Source: Phialophora verrucosa (Eukaryota; Ascomycota; Eurotiomycetes; Chaetothyriales; Herpotrichiellaceae). From it: a stretch of 64,000 bases of DNA. This document shows positions 20,320 to 31,672 of the stretch, in pieces; within the stretch, counting starts at the first letter, position 1, and each line of letters begins with the position of its first letter. A model generated the notes under the pieces. It was not told the origin of the DNA. It worked only from the letters and a program-made list of their open reading frames with translations, and made no database searches. The DNA lies in NCBI GenBank assembly GCA_002099365.1, contig MSED01000009.1, positions 930,001 to 994,000 of the forward strand, read 5' to 3'. Both the position numbers and the translations under genes were made by a program.

Positions 20320-22589
20320 ATGGCTGTTACTACCGCGACCATCTCGGGTTCAGCAGACGACCAGGACAATATGCATATCGACATCGATGACCTCGAATTG
20401 AAGGCGCAGGGATATGACCGTGCCATGCCTCGGCGGTTCAGTCTCCTCTCACTGATCTCCATGTCCTACGCTTTACTTGCCACCTGGAACGGCTTTGGAA
20501 GTGCCTTTGGTACTGGATTTACGGAGGCGTCTTCTGCCGGTTCAATCTGGACACTGACAATCGCTGGATTGATGACAGCCGTCACCGGCATTGGCATGGC
20601 CGAATTGTCAAGTGCATACCCTGTTGCGGGCGCACAGTACTATTGGTCTTACGTAGTTGCAACCCCGGAATGGGGCCCGTTTGCCTCATACATGTCAGTG
20701 GTACCACTAGAATCTGTCTGTGCGAGCTGACCGTTCCTAGTTCCGCAGGTATCAGTACATTGGGATGGTGGCTGGGTCTTGCCAGTGTGGCAAACTTCGT
20801 TGCGGCGGTACGTTCTGCACCTCTCAAGTTCTCTTCGATGGTTTCCCAGGTCTTCACCCGAGGCTTTCTGTCTCGGGTAGTCGGTGTGGTGATGCTAAGT
20901 CGCCGGAAACTCTAGATGATTGCCGGAATTGCTGTTCTTAACCATCCGAGTTATGTCATTGAGAGGTGGCATATCTGGTTGTTATTTGTGGCGGTCACTT
21001 GGTCAGCCATTGCAATGAACGTGTTTGGGACGAGATTGCTTCCTGTATGGAACAGGTTTATCCGTGCGGATTTCCCTCTCAGTGCTCCATACAAGCACTG
21101 ATTCATGACCAGTTGGTTTCTCGGCGACAACGTTGGCTGTCACCATGATTACGATTTTAGCGTGTGCTGCTCCCAATTTTCAGTCTGCCAAATTTGTTTT
21201 CTCTGATACGACCAACTCGACGGGCTGGTCAAATGATGGGCTTGCGTTCCTCCTGTGCATTGCAAACGCCCTCTACGGCTTCTTAGGTGAGTAGAACCCC
21301 CGATGTTGTGAGTAGAAGCGAAAAAGGCTCCCAACGCTGCAAGAGTGTGAGCTCTATGAACAGCCACTGAGGGCCGAAGAACAACGAGGGTTTAGAATCC
21401 CGACTAACGACACTTTTTAGGAGTCGATTGCGGCGCCCACCTTTGCGAAGAGATCCCAAGACCTACGGTCAACGTACCTAAAGTCATTGTAAGTAGATCT
21501 GCACTTTCGAGGAAACGTGCTCACGAATGCAGATGTATCCGGTTATCATGGGTTTCATCACTTGTAAGTCAGCGACAACCAGGTATTGAAGGTTCTGACC
21601 CGATACACAGCTTTTCCCTATGCAATCTCGCTGTCATTCGTGATTACCGACTTTGAAAAGGTCATTTCCACCCCGACCGGTCTCCCACTCATTGAAGTCT
21701 ATTACCAGGCGACAGGTAGTAAAGCTGGCACTTCAATCTTAATGGTGGCATTCGCGATATGCTTCTTCGGTTGTGCCACTGCCAGTGTCACAAGTGCCAG
21801 CCGACAGATGTGGTCGGCCTCGAGGGACAACTGTTTCCCTTTTGCAAAGTATTGGAAACAAGTCCATCCCCGATGGCAAATGCCGGTGAACGCAGCATGT
21901 CTTGAGGGCACACTTGTTTCAGTAAGTAAGGTGGTCCTGAAAGGACATTGTTTACTGACAGGGTCGAAGCTATACGGATTGATCTACCTGGGATCTTCGG
22001 CTGCATTCTCGTCCATGGTGGGCGCTTGCATCGTCTTTCAGACGACCAGCTACATCGTTCCGCAAGGCATTCTGGCGTGGCGAGGAAGAGACAAAGTACT
22101 GCCCCAGAGAGCATTGAATCTCGGAAAGTTCGGCCTTCCGCTGAATATCCTCGCTTGCGTCTGGGTCGTGTTCATCGATATCATTTTCTGCATTCCAGTA
22201 TTCCGGCCCGTCACAGTCGGTGAGTTCACCCTTCTCCCTTTCTCAATGGTCTTGTCGCCATTGTCCCGTTGGTACGGAAACGCGCTAATCGATCGTTTAC
22301 AGAGAACATGAATTGGATCAGGTGAGCCGCGCAGCTTTTCGCCAACGATGGCTACTGACACAGTAATAGCGTAGTGATTGTGGGTCTGGTTTCGTTCCTG
22401 CTCCTCAACTGGGTGCTATACCAGAGACACATCTTCAAAGGTCCGAATCTCAATCTGGAGCTGCTGCAGGCGGCTCGTCATGATGAGCTGCTCGGACACC
22501 AAACGATCGACGGAGTGGCCGTGGGAGATGACAATGGAATCATTGAGGCGCTGCGCCAACGGTCTATCTCTCAAGACAAGAAGATCTAG
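20320..22589 (+). CDS. Amino-acid/GABA permease (APC superfamily)
   Basis: 553 residues in ten exons: 20320-20693, 20741-20807, 20916-21063, 21113-21286, 21421-21488, 21533-21563 (31 nt), 21611-21921, 21970-22219, 22303-22321 (19 nt), 22370-22589. All junctions are GT-AG with consistent phase. A proton-coupled amino-acid transporter resembling UGA4 and the fungal ACT family. Seen: SLISMSYALLATWNGFG, AELSSAYPVAGAQYYWS, EEIPRPTVNVPKVI, GLIYLGSSAAF. Around twelve hydrophobic segments are expected. The intron at 21922-21969 is 48 nt and has no in-frame stop, so retention would add 16 residues; a phase-1 alternative (donor four bases later) is also possible. The in-frame ATG at 20158 would add 54 residues but has no hallmark of a real start. 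Substrate unknown. Confidence 0.88.
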
Positions 22590-22983
22590 ACTCTAGGATA
22601 CAATATAGAAGAATTTTAGGCCAGAGCCGTGACTTGCTACGGGCGTCTGGGCATGTCAGGGGGCAGTAGGCCGCCGCTCTACGTGTGTTTGTCAGAGTCT
22701 GTTCCTGCATGTGCGGGTGACCGTCTATCTGCTGCCATGGGTCTCCTCCGAGGGGCCTAAGGCGAACTTGGTGGATGGTCTAGACAGGGCCTGATGGCTT
22801 CAGATCGCCGCGTCCCATTGGACGAAATCCAAAGCAAGATAACGGCCATGCACCTCGCTCTTCTTCCTTCGCTACCATCGTCTTTCTTTCATGGCTTTCT
22901 GTATTTGCCCTCTTCGGAAGTAATTGTCACATTCGTGCTCAGAGGCATGGCAAGGAACGACTGAGCTCAAGCCAAATCTCACA

Positions 22984-25288
22984 ATGACGTCTATCCTGAC
23001 GCCTTATCAGCCGCCTAGACACATGCCCAGTCGGAGAACAAATTCCCTCGCCTTCGCGAAATCTGATTGTCACACGTGCGCTTCCCTGGGGCTGCACTGC
23101 GATAGACACAGGCCACGATGTTCCCAGTGCCAGGATGCGGGTCGATTGTGCCAGGGCTATTCTATGCAGTTGACATGGCAGCGAAATCACTCGGCAGTCA
23201 ACAAGCCCCCCAAAGTCAAGGCCGTCATCTCTCATGCGGGCAATAGCACTCGAGCTCAACACGGAGACGGCAATAGACCGAGGCAGTCACCAAATTCCGT
23301 AGGCGCTTTGAATGCAACCGCGGCGCCACGAGAGTTCACATTTGTTGCTGGCCGGCCGACGAAACGACGAAAGAGGCATCATCCGGCCCCGGAAATCGTG
23401 GAACTGGAGGACCCCTGCATCGTCGGCGAGACAGGGAATTCAAGGCGCTCAGAGTCCTCTCAGGGTTTAATGCGGGCATTGCTCTCTCCGGCCGAGTTCC
23501 ATGGTTCGTCGGATTTGACGCCAAAGACTCCATCACTGCCGCAAGGACGAGAGTTTTCCGCAGATGTTTGGCAACCTACGCTGTTGGACTCCGAGATCGT
23601 CCCCGAAGTACAGAATATCCACAGCCCAGATATTGAAAGTCTGGAGCAATGTCTGCAGATTCAGCAGTATACCGATTCTCCTGGGGCATGGAGCCACCCC
23701 ACCACGTCAGCGAACACCACGGACTCCTGGTCCGAGGCTGGATACGTTTCCGAGTCCGAATACACTTATCAGATGAGTCTATCTCAGATCCCTCAGATAC
23801 GCTTCGCAACACTGCACGACAAGTTCTCGGGCCTCCTCAACATGTGTGCGTCTCGTCACACTCTCCGTGTCTGGATTCGGGCAGCTTGCTGACTTTGAGC
23901 GATGGTATATAGATGACATTCAGTTCTGCAAGTATCCGATCACCGACGACTTTGGCGTGAATCCCTATCGGTACAGGCCCGAGACGACCAAGGGTTCGCG
24001 GCATCTACTGCACTCGATCCTCGCGATCACGTCGCATTTCAGGCTCCGGTCACCTACCCAGCCCACGCCACCCGCCGAAGCGCTGGACCACAAGAACACA
24101 GCCATGGTGCTCTACCAAAGCGCGTTCACCGAGACGGATCTGTACAAAAACGGTCTCAGCCTGCTGGATACGGCACTGATCCTCTGGCAACTCGAGGTGC
24201 GTTGTATTCCCAGGTCAGAGAGGCAATGCTAATAAATTTGATTCTGATTGCCAGGCGACCATTTCGGCCCTGAACATCTGGAGATCCCACCTAACAGACG
24301 CGTTCAACCTGCTCGAGCTCTGCGGCGGGCCCGAAAAATGGTCTCTAAGCAAGCGAGCAAATGTCCAAGTGTCGATGGTCCTCTGGTGAGCCCGAAACAA
24401 AGCCCTCATGACAAGGAAAAAAAGAAACATCTCAGATCGAGAGCTGACCCGCGGCCCCAAAGGTGGGACGCCATCGTATCCCTGCTCGCCCGCACAGAAT
24501 GCATCCTTCCCTACGCATACCTCGAAGCCGTCCTGCGCCATGAAGGCCGCCAGCCCTGGACGTTCTACGAACTGAACGGCTGTCCGCGCGAGCTGTTCGT
24601 GCCCATGACACAGCTGGCGAACCTGACCGCCCGCAAGCAGGACAAGACCACCGCCCTCCTTGTTTCCGAGATCGAACAGTCATTGAAACGGTACGAGTAT
24701 CCCGGTGCGGGGCGGGGTTTGTATCTCGACACCGATACCAACACCGACGCAGATATCGACAGCAAGGACGAGGAAGAAGACGAAGAGGCTATGCATGTCG
24801 AACGCGACAAATACCACTGCTGCGAAGGCTTTCGGTACGCCCTGCTGATCTACATTCTGCGCGTTTTCACGAACGCGAAGCAGACGCAAAAGCACGCGCA
24901 CAAGCACAAAACCCACACCCAGCAAACTCCACGCGCACGCGCGCACTCACACCCACGCACAGTCCAATCGAGGGTATCATTCCTCTCCCGCGTCTGCCTC
25001 GACCACGTAGCGGCCTGCCGGTCGACCTCGCTGATCCAGAAACAGCTGTTGTTCCCCGTGTTCGTGGCCGGGTGCGAGACGCGCAACCTGACCCACCGCG
25101 AGTTCGCCGCCGAGTACTGCCGGCGCTGGTTCCGCAAGTTCGGGTACCAGATGTACATGACTGTCTTGGATGTCATGGAGGCGGTGTGGACCGAACAGGA
25201 TACGGGGAATGAGGACTTTTGGTGGGGGGATGAGCTTGATGCCCGGCGCGCGAGGGAGGGTGAGTTTGTCCAGTTCTGCTTTGGATGA
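22984..25288 (+). CDS. Zn2Cys6 transcription factor with fungal-specific domain
   Basis: 700 residues in four exons: 22984-23845, 23913-24196, 24255-24385, 24463-25288. The zinc cluster is Cys29-X2-Cys32-X6-Cys39-X6-Cys46-X2-Cys49-X6-Cys56. The C-terminal half matches the fungal transcription factor 2 domain: ENPYR-like VNPYRYR, MVLWWDAIVSLL across the third junction, CEGFRYALLIYILRVF, and PVFVAGCETRN. An acidic insert (DTDTNTDADID then EEEDEE) and a His/Lys/Thr-rich insert (KHAHKHKTHTQQ) interrupt the domain and are probably repeat expansions. The last ten codons are the first unit of a downstream minisatellite. The neighbouring permease is a natural candidate target; this is a guess. First junction is the least certain. 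Confidence 0.88.
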
Positions 25289-25490
25289 GAGGAGCGCAGA
25301 GAGGGCGCAAGAGGGTGAGTTTGTTCAGTTCTGCTTTGGATGAGACGAGCGCAAAGAGTGGTGAGTTTGTTTGATTCTGTTTGAATGAGAGGAGGGCAAG
25401 GGAGAGACACTTTGTTCCGTTCTGCTTCGGATATGAAGAGTGCGAAGAAGGGAGAAGTTGGTTGTTCAATTCTGCTTGGAGTGGGAAGGC
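25255..25490 (+). repeat. Minisatellite made from the 3' end of the Zn2Cys6 gene
   Basis: About five degenerate units of 45-56 bp. Unit 1 holds the last codons (GEFVQFCFG and stop). Unit 2 (from about 25310) repeats them almost unchanged, including the stop. Later units drift away (GAGTTTGTTTGATTCTGTTT, then CTTTGTTCCGTTCTGCTTCGG, then GGTTGTTCAATTCTGCTTGG in shortened form). Units 1 to 3 contain GTGAGT. Confidence 0.8.
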
Positions 25491-25758
25491 GAGCGTTTCG
25501 TTCTCATACCCAATCCCAATCCCAATCCCATTCTGATTCTTTCACTCGAATCGATTCGCTGCAATTCGTTCCGCCTGGCCACATCTCACCGATGATGTAT
25601 CATTACCGTCACAGTGTTCATCCCAGCAATACATGGGCCATACAGTCGAGTCCAGTCCATAAACTATGGATTGACTCTGCCCTGGCTCACTCCTGGCACG
25701 CATGCATTATCACATCACATCGAGGACTGTATGGACATACCCAATCAAGCCTGACAGG

Positions 25759-26466
25759 TCACATCTTCTGCTGGGGAGTGGCATACCCGGTCGCGAAATC
25801 CACGACATGGATGCCTTCGTCCTCAAGCTCGGCCCGCGCGCGCTCGTTCCCCGACGAGATCATGGCGCTTTGTTCCGCCTTTTCCGAAGTGTTGCGTCGA
25901 GGACGCTTTGGGATCACCGGACCGTCCGTGGTATGAGTATTTGCGTTGATAATACTGTTGGTGTTGGTACCGGTACTGGTACTGGGACACGGACAGGTCC
26001 TAGTACAGACATCGACGCTGGCACTGGCATTGACATTGCGTGGGGACGAGTCGTTGGCCGATGGAGCGATGTTCGACACCGTCGATACGGTCGATACCGT
26101 GTCAATGGCTGGCCCTGGTCCATTCATCACACTGGAATCCGCCTGGCGCGCGCCGTCAAAGGACATTTTCAAGTTCTCGTTATCCGCGTCATTATGGCCG
26201 TCACAGTTCAATGTGTCTGGTGATCCGTCGAGTCTGGAAAGTGGTTGCACCGATCTCTCAGAGTCCACGGCCGTTGGTGTTAGTGGAGAGCGCGAACCGG
26301 TCATTTGTTCATTGGTGTTTGTGTTTGTGTTGGTATTGGCATCGGTGTTGGTATTGGTCTCCATCTCAGTTTCTGTCTCGTGCTTCGCCATGCGCCGGGC
26401 GTGGAATCCTCTCAAGAAGACCTTCATCGAATCTTCCTCTCGTTCTCGCTCTCGTTGTCGTGGCAT
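25759..26466 (-). CDS. Hypothetical protein with Asn/Thr repeats
   Basis: One open frame of 235 residues; not recognised. The N-terminus is basic (MPRQREREREEDS) with VFLRGFHARRMAKHE, then Glu/Thr and Asn/Thr dipeptide runs (TNTNTDANTNTNTN), a Ser/Asp-rich middle, another TSTGTNTN run, a basic patch IPKRPRR (possible nuclear signal) and a more ordered end (GIHVVDFATGYATPQ). It is convergent to the Zn2Cys6 gene, which carries a similar acid/Thr/Asn repeat. The long frame may partly be an effect of the microsatellite; expression data would decide. Confidence 0.4.
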   Translation of the reverse strand: MPRQREREREEDSMKVFLRGFHARRMAKHETETEMETNTNTDANTNTNTNTNEQMTGSRSPLTPTAVDSERSVQPLSRLDGSPDTLNCDGHNDADNENLKMSFDGARQADSSVMNGPGPAIDTVSTVSTVSNIAPSANDSSPRNVNASASVDVCTRTCPCPSTSTGTNTNSIINANTHTTDGPVIPKRPRRNTSEKAEQSAMISSGNERARAELEDEGIHVVDFATGYATPQQKM

Positions 26467-27834
26467 GTGACTGATTAGTCGAGCCTGCCTTGATCGGCGA
26501 CTGAGTTGGTTGAGTGGGCAAGTGCACTGGAGCGAGATGTTGTCGACAAGGTTTTTCTGGATCTGGATCAGTGGACGGAGAAGAACTGACGAGGGGCGTC
26601 ACTGAGTAGCTTACTGAGTGACTGAGTGAGCGACTTACTGAGTGACCGACTGAGCGAGTAGTCCGTTCGTGTTGAAAGATCCTCGCAATCTCGATTGTTC
26701 AGATTCCACGAACTCATCATTCAGTTGTTTGTATTGAGACGAGGATGTGAAGATCAAGACCGACACGTGCCGGTGTGGCAGTCAGTCGACAGTCGTTCAG
26801 TCATGGACATGGCTCCCTGACGAACGTACGGACGGACTGCTTTGCTTGCTCGCTAGTCAACACTTCTCTTGCCCACTGCCTGCCTGCCTGCCTCTTCTTC
26901 TGCCTATCATTGTCACACACGCTGTGATGAAGTGGTGATGAGGGCGATATCAGTCTGCGAGCGAGACCACATCCTTTGACATGAGCCAAGAGCGATTGTC
27001 ATTGCTGTCGCCATCACATTGGGAACAGTGACGCGAAGGAGTAGAAATCAAAGAACGCAGCATGGAGATGAACAACCCTCGTGCGAAGAGAAGGAACGAG
27101 GCAAGGAACTGTACGCACGTACAGACAGCTATCTTTATCATTGTAATTCACATCGACCCGGAAGCCCACATGGCACGGCAATGCTGTTCAATCTGTTTGG
27201 GCTTGTACGTATTCCAGAGGAGGTCCAACTACTGTAATTAATCAACCCCCCTGGTTGATGACACGCAAATGCACACTCCTGGAAGATTGTCAAGCCGGTT
27301 CGTTTCTCTGATTTCAATCCGAATCTCAATCTCAATTTCTCGGTGGCTGAGGCCGTGTCAGGCCAATTCCATCAGGTCATAGCACCTCTACTTGGTTGCT
27401 GAGAAATTCGTCCTCGGGCCTGTCCTAAGAACCCGAAAATACAGCTACCAAGCGGCGGGACGACGGGTAGATAACCTCCATCGACCTTGCAACCTCCTCC
27501 GCTGAAGCTTGGGCACTTGGTGTGGGTGACGGTATGGCAAGCACTAGTTTAACTCTCGTGATCCCGTAACCTTAGAGTCACACAGCCCTGGCGTCTGTCC
27601 AGATCAAACGGCGTGACGGTGGATGAACCTTTGCAGCAGGACCTGCGACATTTTCCGGCCGAGGACCGGGTAAAATTCCGGCCATGGCGAAATGAGGTAC
27701 GCACGGTATGGTATGCCGCGAGCGATCTCCATGTCGATCAGCTCCTCATCCCTTCTAGATCTCCGAGTTCAGTCTCTCGGCGTCCGACGCATGCCCAGTC
27801 GATGTGTATTCGAGCGGTGATAGATGCCGACATG
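26467..27834. other. Intergenic with simple repeats
   Basis: No convincing gene. Contains a degenerate ACTGAGTG array at about 26598-26660 and four GCCT units at about 26879-26893. Confidence 0.6.
26598..26660. repeat. Degenerate ACTGAGTG/ACTGAGCG repeat
   Basis: Repeated CTTACTGAGTGACTGAGTG and variants over about 60 bases. Confidence 0.75.
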
Positions 27835-28385
27835 TCATCTCAGCTCGATGTGCAATGCCAGCGTTGCATTGAGAAGACACATCGTGACTTCTTGTCCGTA
27901 TTTGACCAGGGCCATCGAAGCCAGGACTGCATTGGGGTGATATGATGCGATGTTGCGCGACGTGATGAAGGGCGTTTTCGATCCATTCCTCAAACCCTCC
28001 CATTGGCCTCTTGTCGTCCTCACTCACTTTCACTTCCACTTCCACTCCCCTTCTCGCTCGGGCTCGCACTCGCACTCGTAGTGGTACTGGCACTCGTGCC
28101 AACACTCCCACTAGCCTCCCTCATCGCCCTCTGTTCCTCTTGCTTCTTGATTCGCGCCGTCGCCCTGTCGATCGCTTTGCGGCGGGTGGGACTCCACTTG
28201 GCCACCTCGCCAGCGTAGTACAGTCGGTACGCCACGTCATTGTTGTTCATGCCTGGCTTGATGGATTTGAAAGTATACACGAGACCGAACGCCGGGTCGA
28301 GAACCGGTTCGGCAACCATTTCTAAGCCCTTTTTGCGGAGTTGATTGCTGAGGGTCTTGATCGGGTTGGTCGAACGGCGAGGCAT
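27835..28385 (-). CDS. Hypothetical small basic protein
   Basis: Not recognised. The first exon (28028-28385) codes MPRRSTNPIKTLSNQLRKKG, a stretch with DPAFGLVYTFKSIKPGMNN and a Lys/Arg-rich helix (SPTRRKAIDRATARIKKQ), then a Ser/Thr/Gly-rich low-complexity tail. Read straight on, the frame stops at 28020-28022 (121 residues). A GTGAGT donor at 28027 and an AG at 27927 would join in frame to an exon 27835-27926 that codes ASMALVKYGQEVTMCLLNAT and a hydrophobic end, giving 149 residues. The splice is only a proposal. The conserved-looking middle favours a real gene. Confidence 0.45.
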
Positions 28386-28781
28386 GTTGTGAATATTATT
28401 GGAGGTTGGTGATTGTTATGAGTGGAAATGATGCTGAGGTCAAGTTAAGCTGCAAGTGAGGCAGAGCTCATGAAGCGTGGACAATCGAGGACAACGGTGT
28501 ATATATTGCCTCAATGGCTGGTGTAGCACGTGATCGGCGTTCCAAGTAGCAGCGCGAATCCGAACTTCCGCCGAATCCGAAATCACCTGAAAAATTTCTC
28601 GTTTCTCGTCCTCGCTTTCGCAGACCAAGACTGTGCGAGATGACGTCCAGAGAGCTGGCAGGGCCCGGTACGCTGTTCCGGGAGATTACTGTGTTCATGT
28701 ACAGGAGCTATATCAACCATGATACAATCAGCATCGTGTCCAACGCCGTCCGCTTCGACATACCATATACCAAATCTCCTA

Positions 28782-31188
28782 TTATAATCTAATTTTTGCT
28801 CCCAGCCCCTTCCCTTCAAACCAGAGCTTTTCCTGCCATCGGCCCATCCGTACTCCAACGTCGGCTTTGGCATCCAATTTTAACGTACCACCGAGAGCGT
28901 CTCTGATGGTGCCCAGGGCGTTACCGCCCCATTCGACTGGTAATCTAGGAGTCAGGTTCTCTCCTGGCTCGATTGCGAATGGATATTCGTAGGTTATCGT
29001 GCCGACTTCGGAGCCATTGTAGTATGCAGAGGCAGCGATGCTCGTGACGTAAAAGGCAAGCGGCGACACCAGGACGAACGTCGCAGTGGAAGAAAATAGA
29101 TGCATCTGTTTTCGGTCAGCTAAATCTCAAAGATTCTGGGGCACGTACCGTGGTGTCCTTTAGGGGATGGGATAGGATGTGTGGTGTTGGCACCGTCATC
29201 TCGATCTTGGGGTCAGGAAAATTCGGGATCGATCCAGGATGGGTTTTTATCGTCAAACTGGTGTTATATCCAGAAATATATTGGGAAAGCCATTCTGACC
29301 CAATTTTGCCCGTTTCCCAAGATGCTCTCGCAGTGAGATTGTTGGGACCCGGGACAATATGTTGATTAGATACCCATGCGTAACCAACTCGGGTATCGTT
29401 CACGTAAATGCTGACATTGCAGAAAGGGATAGCTGCGGAGTATTCGGTGGGATTCGTCGCATTAACCCTTGCCTGCAGAGTTAATGAGGTTTCTGTTGAG
29501 TCGACGATTTCCAAACCTTTGACTTGTGGTTGCGGCATTGCGAAATCACCGCCGCGTAGTGGCTTGATGAAGATCTCGCCTTTGGCAGGGATTCTCCGAA
29601 CCACAAACTCTCCAAGAGCCGTTGCAGTGTCCACGTCGACGCTTGCTTGCACCCCAAGGGACGCCCCTTGGCCGAACACCAATGCCTGGACCACTTCCGC
29701 GAACAGGCTGTCATTCTGGATGTCCAGCGGCGCATCCTTGACAATCGACTGGATCAAGAGATCGCCATTCACTTGAGTGGCATTCGCCGCTTGCCATTTA
29801 GATAGATCCAGCCTCCCTAATAGTTCGCCCTTGTAGAATACGTGCCCATCTGCTTTGACTCTATTGACGTCCACATTGACATTCATCTCAGCGGGTAGCC
29901 CGACCAAAACTTCCACGACTGCTGACAGTTTCGGATTTGATTCTGTCATTGGGTCTGGAAGAGAAAATTGCACGTCGGTCAGAGAGAAGTTCTTGATCAG
30001 GTTGTCGAAAGGGTGGCCGGGCAGGGAAAACGGAACCATCGTGTCCTGGAGGATCTTGCCAATCCATGCAGGCGTGTTTTCATCTTGTTCAGCTCCACGG
30101 ATGTAAACGGTGGTGTCCCGTCCAGCAAGGTAGTCTCCCACGAAGCTATCCAAAGGCGAGGAGTTTGAGCCAGGACACACTTCGGTCAGAGACGTGGGTA
30201 ATTGCTTGACTAGACCGACGACACTTGCGCTGATGTTTTGTTTGGGCAATATATGAATAACCTCGGTGTTGGCCTTTCCCAAGAGGAGATAATCTCGTGC
30301 ACAGTCCGGTAGAAGAACCTCGAAAGCCAAGGGAGGTACATCGAACTTGACGGGGTAATGGTTCATAACAGAAACCACGGCCATAGCTTTGACGCCTTCG
30401 GGATGTCCAGGCATGCCGTATTCGGCGACACGGAGTTGCTGGATATCAGGCTGAGGCACTGCCGGCACATCGTTCCCCTTGAACTGCAGAGTCTGCGATA
30501 CCGTCTGCATGCCCAGTCTTATTAAACCACTCTGAACCGGAACATTCGCCACAGCGTTGACAACGACTTGATCCAGTTTGTGATCCATAAAATCCTTCGC
30601 CAGTCTCCGAACACCATCGACGTCGCCAGGCTCGAGATCAGCAAAGATGTCAAGATGGTTGTGATGATGATTGCGGATATTGACCTTGATAGGCGGAATC
30701 GTGATGGTTCCTAGCAGGACGTTGTCATATTGTGGTAGATATACATTGACTTCTGACTCTCCACTCTTGACTTCCTTTGCGACCCAGGTCCCGAACCTTC
30801 CCAAGCCCCTCGTCGCTTTATTGCGGACTCTCGAAGCATCCATATAGAAATCGCCTTGCACTCTGGCGCGGATGCCGAAGCTGGTAAAAGAATCGATCGA
30901 CAGCCTGGTCGGCTCGAAAACGACACTCTCTTTCGCATATTCCTCGATAACCGACGGGAGAGTAAGCCCAAAGCATATCAACACCACGGCCAGGCACAGC
31001 ACCGTCAGCGCTATAATCGTCGGCCATTTGTTCTTGGGTTTCGACTTGGATGTCTCCAAAGAGTCTGATACCGAAGGCGCAAGGTCGCCATTGGCTTGTT
31101 CCGAGTAACCTGATCGAGCATCGTCTTCAGGTCTCGAAAGTAGAGGAGTCCGTTCGGAGGACTGCGGAGATGTCTGTCGCGACGACAT
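28782..31188 (-). CDS. DUF3712/Tag1-like vacuolar membrane protein
   Basis: 787 residues in two exons: 29149-31188 and 28782-29105, joined over a 43-nt intron. It resembles fungal DUF3712 proteins (LEA-2/AsmA-like), to which yeast Tag1 (YLR173W), a vacuolar protein linked to the ending of autophagy, belongs as far as I recall. N-terminal ERTPLL (12-17) is a typical [DE]xxxL[LI] AP-3 sorting signal, and one membrane helix is at about 56-80. The large remainder is predicted to lie in the vacuole lumen; many N-x-S/T sites are seen (NISAS, NFSLT, NATQV, NLTAR, NTSLT). Older annotation as pre-rRNA processing protein should not be relied on. Confidence 0.82.
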
Positions 31189-31672
31189 GGTGAGCAGGCA
31201 GGCCGCTGCTCCTGGGAGCTAGTTCAGGACATCGAAGAGGGCAGCGAAGAGCGAGAAACAACAACGAGTGAAGATGGTGGTGAGACTTTCAAGAAATGGT
31301 GACGAACATGAAACGCGGGCGAGACAATTGGAGCCTTGAGCATGACGGCCACTATCTGCAGGAACAACGCCGGCCAACGGCCAACCCAACGCAACATGTT
31401 TTGCGGGGCGTCACCCTCTCCCAATGGAAGGTAGTCCGAGCAAGTCGCCTTTGCTAGCGCATAGCTTCAGGGGAACACTCCGTACACTCTCCCCTTGTTA
31501 ATACCTCAGCTCTTCGATTAACACTCCCCTTGTTAATACCTCAACTACTCGATTAATTTATGCTTTATGCGGTGCTCAAAATACAAGCGGCAGGCGCAAC
31601 AATGTGCTTCTTCATGCCACTGTTGAAACCCAGCCTCCATGGATTGGGTTGCACTGACTCAAGCCCCAACGG
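31189..31672. other. Intergenic between Tag1-like gene and CmcJ-like gene
   Basis: Promoter of the Tag1-like gene and a short tandem repeat (31484-31555). No gene seen. Confidence 0.5.
31484..31555. repeat. Tandem duplication, 37 and 35 bp
   Basis: Two adjoining near-identical units (31484-31520 and 31521-31555), each with CCCCTTGTTAATACCTCA and ending TCGATTA. Confidence 0.85.

Noticed and set aside
25508..25530. CCCAAT repeats that look a little like telomere sequence
   Set aside because: Only about three to four units, not TTAGGG, and internal to the window.
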